Part shown: positions 39,146 to 52,301 of the stretch, piece by piece
Position numbering within the stretch: the stretch's first letter is position 1
Layout: each line of letters opens with the position of its first letter
From: Labia minor
Taxonomy: Eukaryota; Arthropoda; Insecta; Dermaptera; Spongiphoridae
DNA length: 64,000 bases
Assembly: GCA_963082975.1 (NCBI GenBank)
Contig: OY720344.1
Span: 11,829,580-11,893,579, forward strand
Reading direction: 5' to 3'
Program-made: the position numbers and the translations under genes
Notes under the pieces: generated by a model
Told to the model about the DNA's origin: nothing
Seen by the model: the letters and a program-made list of their open reading frames with translations, nothing else
Database searches by the model: none

Positions 39146-39649
39146 AACTTATTATTATATTTAAAAATATTGAAAGAATAAGAAAGGTTTATCTAAGGTC
39201 TAAGTCTAAGGTCTCCAATGTAATTGTTTATAAGTTATAAATAAAAAAAAAATGATTTCTCAATATCATAATTGAATCGTTGGAAACTAAAAGGATCTAT
39301 ATCAGCGGTTGGGGAACCGGGCTAAATTACCCCAAATGGGGTGAAAATGAAACTTTTGTGAGTAAATAGTATATATTTTTAATTTACTATTTTATAAACC
39401 TGTTATAGTATTTTTACAAATTATTTTTTTCAACTTTTTTATCTGAAACTTGAAACTTTAAATAATTCTTAAACTTAGTTCTTTTTACTTACTTTAATGT
39501 ATTTTTTTTACTTTTTTGATAAATAAAAATATTTTTGATTTAATTCTCTGTAGTATTTGAATAATTTTGTTATTTGTAATTAGTTGTTATATCCAACGCA
39601 AGATGGCTACTAAGGATCTCTTTTTTTTGATAAACTATAATTATAAATC

Positions 39650-39900
39650 AAGAGCTGCAAGCCGGTGATACAGTGTTGCCAAATTGGCAACCCTTTCTTT
39701 GTTTTGCTGTGCGCTCGCGTGCAACTTTCATGCAACGTTGCTTGTCAGCTGATCGGAGACGTCAACCAGACAACAAAACAAAGCCATGCGCTCTAGCGTT
39801 TACATCTAACATTTGGTATTGTCGTTAAATGTGCTATTAGATTATTCAAGAGAGTTTCTAGAGTGATTTTTTTTTATAAGATTGTGTACTGTTTAAAAGA
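39650..39900 (+). promoter_or_regulatory. GC-richer promoter/5' UTR region of the F-box gene
   Basis: About 200 bp directly upstream of the ATG are much GC-richer than the surroundings. They hold a near-palindrome (gttgccaaattggcaac at 39673), E-box-like cagctg (39748) and CG-rich words (gctcgcgtgcaac). This is what a housekeeping promoter and 5' UTR would look like in this AT-rich DNA. The transcription start is not defined by sequence alone. Confidence 0.5.
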
Positions 39901-42900
39901 ATGCCTTTTATTTCAAAAGATTGGCGTTCACCTGGTGAGGAATGGGTAAAAACCGAAGAGGGATGGGAGAAAAAGAAAATTTTAGAACTTGTCAGACACA
40001 ATTGTCTTACACAACAAGAAAGTATGGATACAAGGTGAGTTTAACATATAAATGACTTTTATATTTATAGATGATATCTTAAAATCAATTGGTGGATTTG
40101 CTTTATTGGCTTTTCGAATGTCTGGCTGCTGGGGGTCGCGATCTGCGGAAATGGCTGTCCTCGTAAGTGACCTTCACTTTCGCAGCTTCCCTGCCGTCGA
40201 TTGCTGTCTTTCTTTCACTTTTTGCAACGTGCTTTATTCCACTTTTAAGTTTTCGTCCAGTCAGCCCATTATACGAAGTCCCTTTTCCAGACAACCCTCC
40301 TCTTCGATCTCAGTCCACATATATATATATCTGTTATTTGACTGTTGTTTTATTTATTTTAACTTAATTAAAGTCAATAATAATTTATATTTAATTATTT
40401 AATAATTATATATTCATAACCAGCATTGTAAGAAAAAGAAATACAAATAATAATAACAATATAAATAATATACGTATTAAAACAAATCATTTTAGAAAAT
40501 TTATTTATTCCATAATAAAATTCTATTATTTTTATTCATTTTAATATGAAAAAAATGTTTGAAGTTTGTTTAAAGAAATGTTGTTATGATTAATTTGAAC
40601 AATCACTATCAAAATAAAAATAATAAAAATTGATTGATGTTCATCTTTATTGTCTTATTTATTATATTATTTATTATGTGAAAAACATAATTTTTCTTTT
40701 CTAATAAAAACATTAAATTTTGGTTTGGAATATATATTTTAAGTAGTTTTTCGTTGTTTAAATATATTAATTATGAAAAATCATTTATTTTACTTTTCTT
40801 AAATATTAATTTTGATATGAGTATTTTTAAAATGAAAATACTATAAATAATTATTAATTTTTATTTTCCTATACTGCCAATTTATATTGAATCATCATTT
40901 CTTATTATTAAATTCCAAATACCACATTAAAACTGAATTCAAAATAAAAAATTTATTTATATTAAATATTAATATTTTTTTATAAAAACTTTTATTAAAA
41001 AAAAACTTTATATAAGAAAATTAAATTAAAAATATAAATAGGTATCTAATATATAATTGATACTATCTTTCTAACTCCTCTGTGTCTATATAAAAAATCT
41101 TTCAACAGCAACCGCATTCCTCCAAACGCCCCTATCCTGAGCCACTAACAACCAACTTCTATTTTCTTCCATCTCTTTCCCTCCTTACATTGTTTGCACA
41201 CCGTGTCTTTCGTATAGTTAATACTCAATTTGAATAAAATTGTTTTAAATATATATTAATTAATTAATAATTAATCACTAATGTCAATCATCCATCATGT
41301 CAAATAGGAGACAAAATATTATATTTTCACAAGAGAAATTAATAATAAATAAATTAAGTATCTGAGTTTTTAAATATTTGTCATTTGTATTATATTCAAA
41401 AGTAGGCTTAATGCGGTTTTAATGTAGTAATAAATTAATTATTTTATAATACAAATTCATAGACGTTATTTTATTATATTTTTTCGTTTGATTACTCATT
41501 TTAATATTGGATGAATCATACAAATAAAAAGTAATATCTAATTGATATCATTATCTCAAAGAATAATCTATTTATTAGGTAATATATTATATTTAAAATA
41601 ATAAAAATTCGAAATAATAATATCTTTATCTTTGTTTTTTTCAAATGAAATATAGTTTTGAATCTATTGAAAACCAACACAAATTTGAATATTAAAGATA
41701 ATGAAAATTCATATCTTTATATTTCTTCTTTAATAAATTAAATATTAAATCTTTTTTTACAATAGCAATAAATTAATTATAATTATTACATCACATACAA
41801 TTTCTAACCTAAGAATCTCTCTTAAATAAAATTCAATTTAGATAAAATATTTCAATAGAAAAATATTTAATATTTCTCTATTAGAAAGAAAGCTACTAAA
41901 ACCAAAAAAATTAATAATATTGATTAGTTAGATTTCTAGATGAATTAATAATATAAATATATAAAATTCAATAATAAATGATGAGATACTATTTTTTCAA
42001 GAAAAAAGTCCTTCAATAAAGGGACTAATATTCAATGAAGTCATTTTTTAGATTTATAAATTGACATTAGAATTTAAAATCAATAACATTTTCCAAAATG
42101 TAGGTACTTTTTAGTAAGAAACAAAAATTATGTGTTATCGCTATTTTAATTACCAGATATTTAATATATATCCCTCAATTCTTGTAGTATTATTAAAATT
42201 ACAATCAGTTCAATTTGAATTTATATTATTTCAAATTTTTTTAAATAGGTAAATTAGGTAATTATTTTTTAATTTAGTAAGTAACTTTGAAGTTAGAAAA
42301 AAAAACAAACAAAATATTAAATAACGTTTTATTAAAAAGATTTTATTAGATTTTAATACTTAATTTTAGAAAATTATCTTTTAATTTTTACATTTAGCTT
42401 TGTTTATAATTAAAAAAAATATATAAAGTTTAGTTTTTAAGTAAGTTTATATATAATATATAAATCTAGAGTCAATTTTTTTTTTTTATAAATAATTCTG
42501 ATTCACTCAAATTCTTCTCATTAAAGGGAATATTCATGTAAAATTTTATTGATGACAATCTTTTATAATAACTGCATATTATTTTACCATATTTTCTTTG
42601 TAGTAACTGATTAATCAGTGAAGCTTTAGTTAGAGTATTGGGATGCAGTGATCCGCCCTGATGAAATCGAGTATGCATGTAGTGGTTTACCCAACTTCCA
42701 ATTCGATCGATTGCTCCTATGACAACGAAAACGGGGTCACAACGCGTACCCGCCTGCATTTTAGCTAAGGGCGCAGGTTCAACTCTGTTTGTAAACATTA
42801 ACCTCTCCCCTCTTGAGATTTTTTCATTCCTTGTTAAAATAAACATACATGAAACTTATCTAAAGAAACGGTGTTTATTAATATATTCACTTCCTGTTCT

Positions 42901-45900
42901 CGTTTTAACAATCTCCTCGCTTTACTTTTACTTTTTTCTACTTAATTATCTATTCGTATTATTCTTACTTTTTTATATCTTAAAAAAAAAATAAGAAATT
43001 AATAACAGTTTCGACAATCCAATTGAAACGATTAAACATATATTTATAAATAATGCCCATCTATATTATCTATATTATAATATTTTTATTATGGCTACGT
43101 TTTCCTAACAAAATTAATGAGAATTGGGAGAAGGTAAAAAATGGATGGACGTAGCTGCTGCCAAGCGCTTTTGAGTTCAATAGTGCCATGGACATATTTA
43201 ACCTATTATGAATTTTTTTTTAGTTTCATTTTTTACACATAAACAGGATTAAATTTTTTATTAATTAAATAGATTGTAAATATTTATATTTGTATAGTCA
43301 AAAGGATAAACTCTCTATTTGTATTTTACTAAATAAATACAAAATAAATACATATTCAAATTATATATAAAGATAAAGAATAAAAAATAGATTTTAATTT
43401 ATATTTTCTATTCATAAAAAAATACCATTACAATGAAGAATTATTTTCATTTATACTAGAAGAAAGTATTATATTAATATGTTTATACATTAGTAGTGGC
43501 CGCTCTAGAAGGCGACAAAACGGGCATTTGTCCGAGGCGGAAAATTTAAAGGGCGGCATTTTGGTAATGAATGTAATAAAATTTACGAATATAGGGGCGC
43601 CAATTTATTTATTCGCCCGGGGCGCCGTAAATGCTAGAGCGGACACTGACATGAGATCATGATCAGTGTATTGTATATAATTCATTTAAATAATATCTCG
43701 GAATCATTATCTTAATAATTTTCTTACTTACGTATAAAGATAAATGTAAAATATATATAAAATGATAATGATAGTATTAATATTTAAAAATATTTAACGA
43801 AAAACAAATAAATGAAAATATTTTTTTCTTGTTAAATTTATTTGAAAAAATACTTCTTGGAATGGATGATATACCAAAACAATTTAACTCATCATTATGG
43901 AAATGATCTTATTTTTGTTTTGATAAAATTATCAAATAATCAACATTATTAGTAATCGACTTAAACTTAAGTGGAATATTTTCGAGCACCATGATTCATT
44001 TTTATATAAATTAGACGTAAAAATTTTATACTTTTATTATTTTAATATTTGTAATAATCGAAAATTAATAAATGAATCAACATTTATTAGAATAGCACAG
44101 GTATGGCGAACCTATAGCACGCGTGTCATAAGTGGCACGTTTGAAAAATTTCATAGCACGCATAAAGACAAAGTTATTTTTTTAATAATTATAACTTTTT
44201 ACTATCTCGCCATTTTCGATGTTGAAATTTTGATATTTTTATACGTTTGAAAGCCCCTGAGGCATTTTCACTAAGGTTGAGAAAAATGTGTGTGTGTATG
44301 TAGACAAGATTACGCAAAAACGGTTTGAGGTAGAATAATGAAATTTGGTACACGGGCATTATTCAAAATTCGTATTTTTCTATCAACTTTTGAGAAATGT
44401 AGTTCATTCGAAACCATGGACCATTACCTAGTACGTTTTCATTTTTTTCCTCTAAACCTACCTTTAAAATAAAGATATATGTTTGATACTTTTTCAAATT
44501 ATTAAAAATTGTATAAAACTACTTGATTGAATCGCTGAAAGTACCGAAATTAATTTTTTAAATTTTTTAACTCGTTTACTGCCAATCACGCGCAAGCACG
44601 TGACGTGGTGTCATCAACAAAGAGCCAAACACGCGAATTAATTTTTTAAATTTTTAAATTTTGACTTAAAAATGAGGGTAATGGTTTTAAATTTAATTTT
44701 TTTAATTAATTAATTAATCCAATTTAATTATACTTAATTTATAATTTAATTAATTACATTTAATTTAAATATAATATATGTTAATTAATCCAATTCAAAT
44801 TTGCGAGATAGTCAAGTGGAGACACTCCAGATTTTTTCAATAGAAATGAATTAAAATTGAACAATTCACATTAAAATTACAATTTACGAAATTTGAAGTA
44901 CTGAATATTTATTTATCTATCTTAGTTGTTTAAACTGGCAAATTGTATATTTTATTACTGAAATATCGCTTGAATTCCCTCGCAGTATAAAAACATTCAT
45001 GGTAGTTGGACTTCTATTAATGACTTTGCGTGTCGTTGCCGTACAAATCGCATTGTTCAGGATTTAAAATTTTTTGCAAATCTTTTCATGTCTGTCATTT
45101 TATTTTGTTTTTGTTTGTTTGGGAAATTGTGAAGTTATAAACTCAAAATTGATTGGGGTGATGAGAAAAATATTACTTTAAATATTATTTTAATATATGC
45201 TGTAAATTTTATGAATACTTATTAAAAAAAAGGAAAAATTAGTTTTTTTTAAAAAATTTATATCAAGCTTAACAAAGCTTTACTTTACCCTTAGGGCAGT
45301 TGGAGAATAGAATCGTAATCTTTTTCTAGAATTTTACATAGCATTGTCAAACCAAAAAAATGTAAGTGCTTCACGGTATTGGATATAAATTTTGCGTTTT
45401 GATCACATTATCTACAACTAAAAACTAAAAACTACTAAAATCAATTAAAGAATTGCCATACAATAAAAAAACAAAGATACTAGTAAATTTTTAGGAAAGA
45501 TATATTTTTACCACAGATAAATTCCAAATTTTTTAATATAATCATTTTATATTTTTGTTATAAAGTACAGGTGGAGGACAAATAAAATCATGACAATTTT
45601 CTGGAACAATAGTTTCTTTAAAAAGATTTTTTATAATTTTGTGGCACGGACATTGAAAAAGGTTCGCCATCCCTGGAATATTATATTATTATAGTGAATT
45701 AAAAATAAAATAGATATTTTGCTTTATTATTGCAAAAACCACATAACAAATAAATTTTATTTCTACTTTAAAATAGAACCAGAGAGAATAAAGGAAAAAA
45801 TCAATATTTACTTTTTACTATCTCGCCAGAGATAGTATTGCGATCACGAAAATTTTCGATGTTGAGATTTTGATGTTTTTATACGTTTTGAAGGTTCCTG

Positions 45901-48900
45901 AATCATTTTCACTAAGGCTGAGAAAAATATCTGTGTGCATATGTGTGTGTGTGTGTATGTATGTATGTAGACAAGATTACTCAAAAATGGTTTCAGCTAG
46001 AATATGTGTGTGTGTGTGTGTAGACAAGATTACACAAAAACGGTTTGAGTTAGAATAATGAAATTTGGTAAATAGGCATTATTCAAATTTTGTAGTTTTC
46101 TATCAACTTTTGAGAAAAGTAGCTCAACCGGAAGAGGGTCATTACCTACAACGTTTTGATTTTTTTTCCTCTAAAGTGACCGTAAAAATAAAGATATATA
46201 TTTGATAATTTTTAAATTGTATAAAACTGCTATATATAGAATTTCAGCTTGATTGAATCGCTGAAAGTACCAGAATTAATTTTTTAACACTGCAAATCTC
46301 ACGCGCCAACATCGACAAAGAGCCAAACATGCTCTGGTTTAATAAATATTATTTATTAATTTTAATTTATAATTTATAATTAATTATATTTAATTTAAAT
46401 ATAATATGTGTTATTTAATCCAATTCATATGCGAGATAGTCGAGTGGAGACACTCCAGCTTATTTTATATATAATTGAACTAGTAGTAACAAGAATTTTA
46501 TTTCTGTGAAACGCATTTTGAATTTTTCACGGCTATACACCTTTCGTCTTCTTTATGGAACATATTTCATAGAAATATTTCCAAAACTAGGGAAAATGAC
46601 AAATTATTGTATTGTTATGATAGTAATAAATATTGTATTATATTATAAGTTTGTTATAGATATAAATACCTATAAAAAATCATTCAATTACTAATGTAAG
46701 TTCTCTTTTTTTTCAGTGACCTTAATCAACAAGATTTGTCTAATTATTCTCGAAGATGGTAAATAAATGTATAATTATTTAATAATAATAAAATAAATTA
46801 TTTTTTTTTTATTTTTATCGCATATTTAGTTTAAAAAAATATTCAAGTAATATTTAAGATTATTTAGTCAATTTAAATAATAATTAGTACCGGGACCCCG
46901 ATCCTCGGCTCGGTAATTAAGTTAAAAAAATGATTCATTATTATTGGGTTTGGTTGGTAATATTAATACCTGGGACATCGAGCTCTCGCTCGACTCTTTA
47001 AAAAATATTGATATACAATTAATTAATTAATTATTTATTACAATTATTAAATGTTGCATCATTGCATCAATCTGATTAAAATGAATTGAACTCGGGTCCT
47101 CAATAATACAAACAAACAATTTTAGCTAGCATTATATTTATAGATTAATCTATTGAAGACCGCCGTTTTTTAAAATAATTAAATTATTTTATAGATTATA
47201 AAATAAAAATTATTGTATTAACATTAAAAATATTGAAATAAAAAATAATAGTAATAGTTTATTCCTATAATCTTGAATGTTTATATTTTTATTTTTATGT
47301 TATATTTTATTATAAATTTAATTTAATTTTTTTAATATTGGCCTTTTTAAATTATTTATAAAACACTGAAAACATTCAAGATTATATGAATAAATAATTT
47401 TAATTTTGATCTTATAATTGGATTTTCATTTTCAAGTAAGTAAGATATTATTATGGGTGGAATCACAATATATGAAGGGACACATGAGATAGATAGATAT
47501 AACATTTACAATAATAATATATAATTAATTTACTGATTAAATTAAAATATATTAAAAGTTATATCACAAAAACAAATAAATGTTTTATCTAATATACTGA
47601 TTGAACAGCGGTTTCTGAGAACCCATTTACATATATACAAACAAATAAACAAACAATTTTAGCTAGCATAATAAGATAAGATTAATTGATATTCCAAATT
47701 TATTAGGTAGTTTAAAGGGAATGAATGACCTTTCAATATATATGACATATAATGGAGGTACATTATAGGAGTACCAATAATTATATAAATATGGATGACA
47801 ACTATTTTTTGGCTTATTTTGTTTATTTATGGATCAATGGTAAATCTTTTATTTCTTTATTATCATTGTTTTGATATTATATTAGAAAGGGAGAACAAGT
47901 TGACTAGATAGGATAGGTGCCCGGTCCATCGGTAAGTCGCGTGGGCGACGAGGTGAAAGACCGCTCATGTCGAGTCATCCAACCTGTTTGCCAAACACAT
48001 TATTCATTTCAAGTTGGATCTCATCAAAACAGACATTTTCAAACCAATAAAATTTGATCTATTATATATATCTATATAACAATCTATATAAATTATATTT
48101 TTTTTGGAAAATTTTTTAAATTAATATAATAAGAATAAATAAAATCAAAATTGTGGAAAATAAACTTGAGAGATTTTAAAATTTAAAACTAATTAAAATA
48201 ATTACGAATTTTGATCTTTAAGTTTTTTTCACGCCAAATTTCACATGTGGAGATTTTTACATATCTCCACGAATCTTGCATTTTGTTAACAGAAAAAAGT
48301 ATTTTTAACATGATGTTTGTCCGTCTGTCCGTTTGTCCATTGTGTGTCCGTATAGACGTGTATAGCTCGAACGGCTAAACGGATTTTAATAAAATTTGGT
48401 ATATTTACTTAATGCATCAGTAGCATGAATCCATCAACTTTTGGTGTATATCCGGAAACCGGACGTGGTAGTTTACAAATTATTAATTTTATATTCACTG
48501 TCGGAAATTTTTCACTTAAAATATAGTAGTAATTAAACTAAAAGTAAAAACCAAAATAATATAATTTAGTCATTTGAATTCAAGTTTTAAATATATATTT
48601 TTTTGATACTTTATATATAATTTTGTTTGGAAATTAATTTATTTCAAATCGTCGGTCGATTATGTGCCTGGCCACAGCTCATTTTTTTTTAAATAATTAA
48701 AAATTATCAAAACAAATACCTAAGATTTGATTCTAATCAAGGATTTAATATTAAATCGTTTTTCTCTATAAAATATTTAATAATTTAGGTAAATATAATT
48801 ATATAATATTATATATAAAACAATTATTTAAATCATATATTTTTTTTTATTTTTATATAAAATCATTCTTATCACTTCAATACAAACTAAGCAAGAAAAT

Positions 48901-51900
48901 AAAATTTATTTTTGTTTACTATAATAATTAGAAAAATATTTAAAGTTAATGTTTTAAATAATAAAGTTTAATGAATTTACAACTATAATTTGTTTTAGGG
49001 AAAGAATGGAAGAAGAGGACAAAGAAAATAGCACGCCACTTGACACATTATCAAGCATACAGAGCTCGAAAAATAACGGTATGAATGACTTATTTCATAG
49101 TCAAAAAGCATTTCTATTAACTGAGTTAGGAAACACCCTTCATGACTTCTAATGCACTTTTTAATATGCAGAAAGTAATCCTTATTATATTATTAAGTTA
49201 GGAAGTCTACTTAACATTTAAAAAAAAATTTTCCATTTGTATATGGAAAGGAATGAAAAAGTAGTTCTTGAATTTAATAAATAAATAAATATTTTTTTTT
49301 ATTATTTCAGATGGAAGTATTCAACCACATTGTCATATTACTATCAAATGTACAAGAGAGGTTCGTATAAAGATTAAATTAATAAAAAATTTTATTATAT
49401 TCAAAAAATATATCATAAGTTTACAATAAATTAAGTAGAACAATTTTAAAAAAATATTTTTTCATTATATTTGCAAAAATATTTTATATATTTATATTAT
49501 TATGTAAATTTTGTATTAATATTAATTTTTGAATAATTTATTAAATAAATTGTCAAAAAACTCTTCAATCTTTTCTAAAATTTCAGATTGCAGGATTTAA
49601 TGGTCTTGGAGATGCTTTAAAACGGCTCGATTTCCGGAGTGCGGTACATGATGTTCGTCGTTTTAATTATATTTGTAAATTAATGGAACTTTTAATCTCT
49701 CAGAAACTTAGTACACTGAGTGGTTGTGCACAAAAACAACTTTTTCACATGCTTGAAGAAGTTGCTTATCAAGGTAATATTAAAAAAAATTAATAGATTT
49801 ATTTTTAAATATCTCTCACATTTAATATATATACTATTCTCTCAATTATACTAACAAATAAATAAATTTTTTTCTTAGTTTCATCAAGTCAACAAAATGT
49901 TCCCGTATTGCACAAGTTGCTACACCAATTACGTGCGCTAATTGACTGCGCCTGTTGGGGTAGGCCACTGGGCAGCACGCAACTCTGGGCGCAACACCTA
50001 CGGACAATCGACCGAATCCGTTCCATTGCAAATACTATCCAAATTGAAGTAAACATTTTATTGGTTTTTGTTTCATATCAATTTATCAAATAAAGAGTCA
50101 AACAATTAATTATCACAGACAATTTCAATAAATAGCGAGGAAAAAAAAAACAAATTATAATTATTATATATCAATTATTATTACATAATTCAGTTTTCAA
50201 GATTAATTAGAAGTTAACATTAAACAATTAAATTAAAAATTAAATATTTTTAATAAAATTTATCAAATTTTTGGTTGTTTTTAATTATTTATTTTAAGGT
50301 TCTATGAATACAACACAATTTAAAATCTTTTAAGTATATTTTAATTGAATAATAATTTCTTATTGTGTTCTTTTTTTAAAGAATAAATTGTCTAAATAGA
50401 ACGAGATCGAGAAATTATGAATTTAATAAAGTACTGATCGATCTCTTTTCTTTGGTTTGTCTATAATAATTAAATTTTCTATTATGCAACATTTCTATTA
50501 ACATTGAATGACTATTTTTTCTTAAAATAATTAAACTATTATTATTATTGATCAAGTTTTTGGTCTTACCATTATTGTATTTTTTCTTAGATTTTTTCTC
50601 CTCTAATATTATAAAATAATTAAAAAATCTAAATGATAAAAATGAAATAATATTTACAGCCAACCCTAATTTAATAAATAGGAGAAAAAACCTAAGAAAA
50701 AGTACTCAATAAGAAAATCAATATTAGTTAAAAAAATAGATATTTTGAAATTTTTAGATATTAATCGTGATATTTATAATATCTCTTATTAGTTAAAGCA
50801 ATAAATAACAGTTTATTTTTCATGTTAAGGTTGGAGATGATGTGTCACCTAAATTACAAGATCTTCCAGAAGAATGCCTTCGTGAAGTACTTCTTCGTCT
50901 GAATGATCATCGAGATATTGAAAGTAGTGGTCGTGCCTATGCAGCTATGAGACGATTAGCAGGAGAAAGAAGAATTTGGAGAGAACTATGTCGTTTCCAT
51001 TTCACTCCCCAGCAAATCGCTAGTGTCCATCCTCCAAAAGATTGGAAAGATACTTATCATACTTTAAGAAAGTAAGTAAAAAATAATCTTTCAAATGCTT
51101 GAAATTTACTCTTTCAATTGCTATAAAAAAGTAAACAATTTCTTTACAAAAGACTGAATAAAAAAGTAAATACAAACAATGGCCATCGGATCCTGCTAGT
51201 CTCCATAGTAGTAGTAGTATTTATTAAAGTTCTATTTATATTACAATTTTATATATGTGTATATAATCATTCATGTTTTAAAAAAAATTTTTAAGGAGTT
51301 TCCCATTGAAATTTTTGTTTTAAATTTTCAATCTAAATAAAATACCATTTATCTTAAATATTTTTTTTTATTGTATTAATTTTTTTTTAAATTAATATTT
51401 TCCAATAATTTTGAATATTAACCAAAATTTGAACCTGATATCCAAAGCATCATCAAAAAAGATCAGCCTCAACCGTCAAATTATTTTTTTTCAGTTAATA
51501 ATGATTATTAATCATTTATGAAATGTTCAAATGAAATTAAAGTTCTTATTTAATAATATTAACTTTACTACAATTAATCTAATAAAAATGCTTATTTTGT
51601 TGTAAAATTGTAAAAATATACTCTATTAAATTTTCATAGTCCTATGTTAAACTTTATTAATTGTTATACTTATACTACATCAAAAAAAATATGCGATTAT
51701 TAAACGAGAAGAAAGTTTAAATAGGGTTAACGTAGAAAGAGGTTGGGAAACCCAGGCTTAAATTCTCCATAAAAAATACTTGTGTTTGATCTTATTAAAC
51801 TAATCAGTATACTGAATTATAATTACCATTGGTATTTAAAATTTTTTTGATTTTTGTCCTTTTTTAGTTTTTATATCATTAAGACACTAAGAGTGAATTT

Positions 51901-52301
51901 TAATTTTAACATAATTAAAATTAATTTTAACATAAATGGCATTATATAATAATTTATTTTTTTAAATATTAAGAAATAGTTATTTTACTTAATCAACAAT
52001 ATTAGATGAATAATTTATATTTTTTATATTTATAATATTACTTTATAAAAATGTGTTCTTAAAATTTTTGTTTATAATAAGAATTTTTCCCCTTTTTTTT
52101 AGATCTATTGGCTTACGTGAAGAGTATGCTGAGACGATATTATTATGTCGCAATTGCCGCTGCCTCTTTTGGCGTTCGACAGGACATCCTTGTATTGCCG
52201 ATCAAGATCCGGAGTTCCTTGGCAAGCTCGATGATGTTGATAAGACGTCATTACACATTCCAATTCCACCACAAGCCTTTCTTAAATTTTTTTCACTGTG
52301 A
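39901..52301 (+). CDS. FBXO32: F-box protein of the FBXO25/FBXO32 (atrogin-1) family, complete
   Basis: The family supplies the substrate receptor of SCF ubiquitin ligases. Exons: 39901-40034, 46717-46758, 48999-49078, 49311-49360, 49587-49773, 49879-50048, 50830-51071 and 52103-52301. All have GT-AG borders and matching phases, giving 367 residues (FBXO32 355, FBXO25 about 367). The N-terminus [20 protein letters not shown] is diagnostic (human MPFLGQDWRSPG). Middle: [20 protein letters not shown] and [14 protein letters not shown], human-like GEAFNRLDFSSAIQDIRRFNY. The F-box starts near [20 protein letters not shown] (about residues 229-248). The C-terminus has [20 protein letters not shown] (human CRHCSILFW, SGHPCTAADPD), ending FLKFFSL. 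The symbol FBXO32 stands for the single insect FBXO25/32 orthologue. Intron 1 is 6.7 kb and carries most of the repeats. Confidence 0.96.
40163..42470. other. first part of F-box gene intron 1
   Basis: Starts with a GC-richer patch (40100-40320) just after exon 1, which ends in a donor-like CTC|GTAAGT at 40163 but has no usable acceptor. Its minus-strand frame beginning MSGKG is not a histone. The rest is AT-rich, apart from a LINE end at 41.1 kb. Confidence 0.4.
41090..41225 (-). mobile_element. LINE 3'-end fragment in F-box gene intron 1
   Basis: Shares cagcaaccgcattcctcc and cccctatcctgagccac with the LINE end near 4.35 kb; same orientation as the other minus-strand copies. No protein is readable. 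Confidence 0.5.
42472..42846 (-). CDS. orphan open reading frame inside F-box gene intron 1
   Basis: An uninterrupted 124-codon frame lies antisense to the host gene. The 5' two thirds are clearly GC-richer than the intron and protein-like: [20 protein letters not shown], then [20 protein letters not shown] and [14 protein letters not shown]. The last 40 codons drift into AT-rich, Lys/Ile-rich sequence and may not be coding. I recognise no family, signal peptide or membrane segment. No splice sites, terminal repeats or duplications are obvious at its edges. It could be a captured exon, a fragment of an unknown mobile element or a young gene; chance openness of a GC-rich patch is the alternative. 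Confidence 0.25.
   Translation of the reverse strand: MFILTRNEKISRGERLMFTNRVEPAPLAKMQAGTRCDPVFVVIGAIDRIGSWVNHYMHTRFHQGGSLHPNTLTKASLINQLLQRKYGKIICSYYKRLSSIKFYMNIPFNEKNLSESELFIKKKN
43494..43649. mobile_element. MITE family J, copy 1
   Basis: Ends TAGTGGCCGCTCTAG and, inverted, CAGTGTCCGCTCTAG. The interior has inverted GGCGCC words and the phrase taatgaatgtaataaaattt. A clean target duplication is not visible. A second copy, split by an insertion, lies at 57888-59230. Confidence 0.7.
44098..45675. mobile_element. decayed hAT element with a nested HINE family A copy
   Basis: Ends CAGGTATGGCGAACCT and, inverted, CAGGGATGGCGAACCT are a known hAT terminal type; gcacgcgtg and ggcacg words follow them. 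The flanks gaatagca and gaatatta are only partly alike, so the 8-bp duplication is decayed. Without the insert at 44201-44830 the element is about 950 bp. No transposase can be read with confidence. Confidence 0.75.
44201..44830 (+). mobile_element. HINE/Helentron-like repeat family A, copy 4
   Basis: About 630 bp. Starts ACTATCTCGC after a T-run, ends GCGAGATAGT, then the hairpin GTGGAGACAC and TCCAG. It is missing a short piece next to the start relative to copy 1 and has a short GT tract. It has extra AT-rich sequence before the 3' end. It is inserted into a hAT element. Confidence 0.78.
45817..46458 (+). mobile_element. HINE/Helentron-like repeat family A, copy 5
   Basis: About 642 bp in F-box gene intron 1, 260 bp before exon 2. 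Full ends are present. Its (GT)n tract and the adjoining gtagacaagatta unit are duplicated (45930-46035), which makes it the longest copy and shows microsatellite-driven expansion. Confidence 0.78.
46870..47160 (-). repeat. family F repeat, third copy, with its flanking unit
   Basis: The inverse of the 7.24-7.43 kb block: ends ACCGGGACCCCGATCC and AGCTCTCGCTCGA, with ttattattgggtttggttgg between. To its right are atgttgcatcattgcatca and the word acaattttagctagcat, also present in the 6.0-7.4 kb region. It lies in intron 2 of the F-box gene. Confidence 0.6.
47590..47990. repeat. hAT-like terminus and tRNA-like repeat in F-box gene intron 2
   Basis: CAGCGGTTTCTGAGAACCCA at 47607 is a hAT-like end that recurs inverted near 6085-6105. 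At 47918-47990 a GC-rich patch (gtgcccggtccatcggtaag, then catgtcgagtcatccaacc) resembles the A and B boxes of a tRNA-derived SINE, without a foldable tRNA. Confidence 0.35.
48226..48682 (+). mobile_element. HINE/Helentron-like repeat family B, 5'-truncated copy
   Basis: Begins within the family at ttttcacgccaaatttcaca, keeps the (GTCC)n-like tract and core, and has a long AT-rich replacement or deletion in the middle. It ends gtcggtcgattatgtgcctg then gccacagctc, a mutated form of the 3' hairpin. In F-box gene intron 2. Confidence 0.72.

Larger units (their letters stand above)
37974..39640. other. AT-rich spacer with small repeat pieces
   Basis: Contains a LINE 3'-end scrap (38088-38165, minus), a short family B fragment (39113-39145) and a solitary hAT-like terminus (cagcggttggggaaccgggc at 39304). 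No gene seen. Confidence 0.45.

Noticed and set aside
40071-40162. Possible alternative exon after F-box exon 1, ending CTC|GTAAGT
   Set aside because: It would leave an intron of 36 nt after exon 1 and give a stop codon at once; probably chance splice-like words.
40103-40294. Minus-strand frame starting MSGKG, histone-like at first sight
   Set aside because: After five residues there is no similarity to any histone; GC-rich patch next to exon 1.
45870-46058. 62-codon frame with a Cys-Val run
   Set aside because: Arises from (GT)n tracts in HINE family A copy 5.
47918-47990. tRNA gene candidate in F-box gene intron 2
   Set aside because: A- and B-box-like words but no cloverleaf; kept only as a tRNA-like repeat.
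50415-50663. 82-codon minus-strand frame in F-box gene intron 6
   Set aside because: AT-rich, Lys/Asn/Ile-rich chance frame in an intron.
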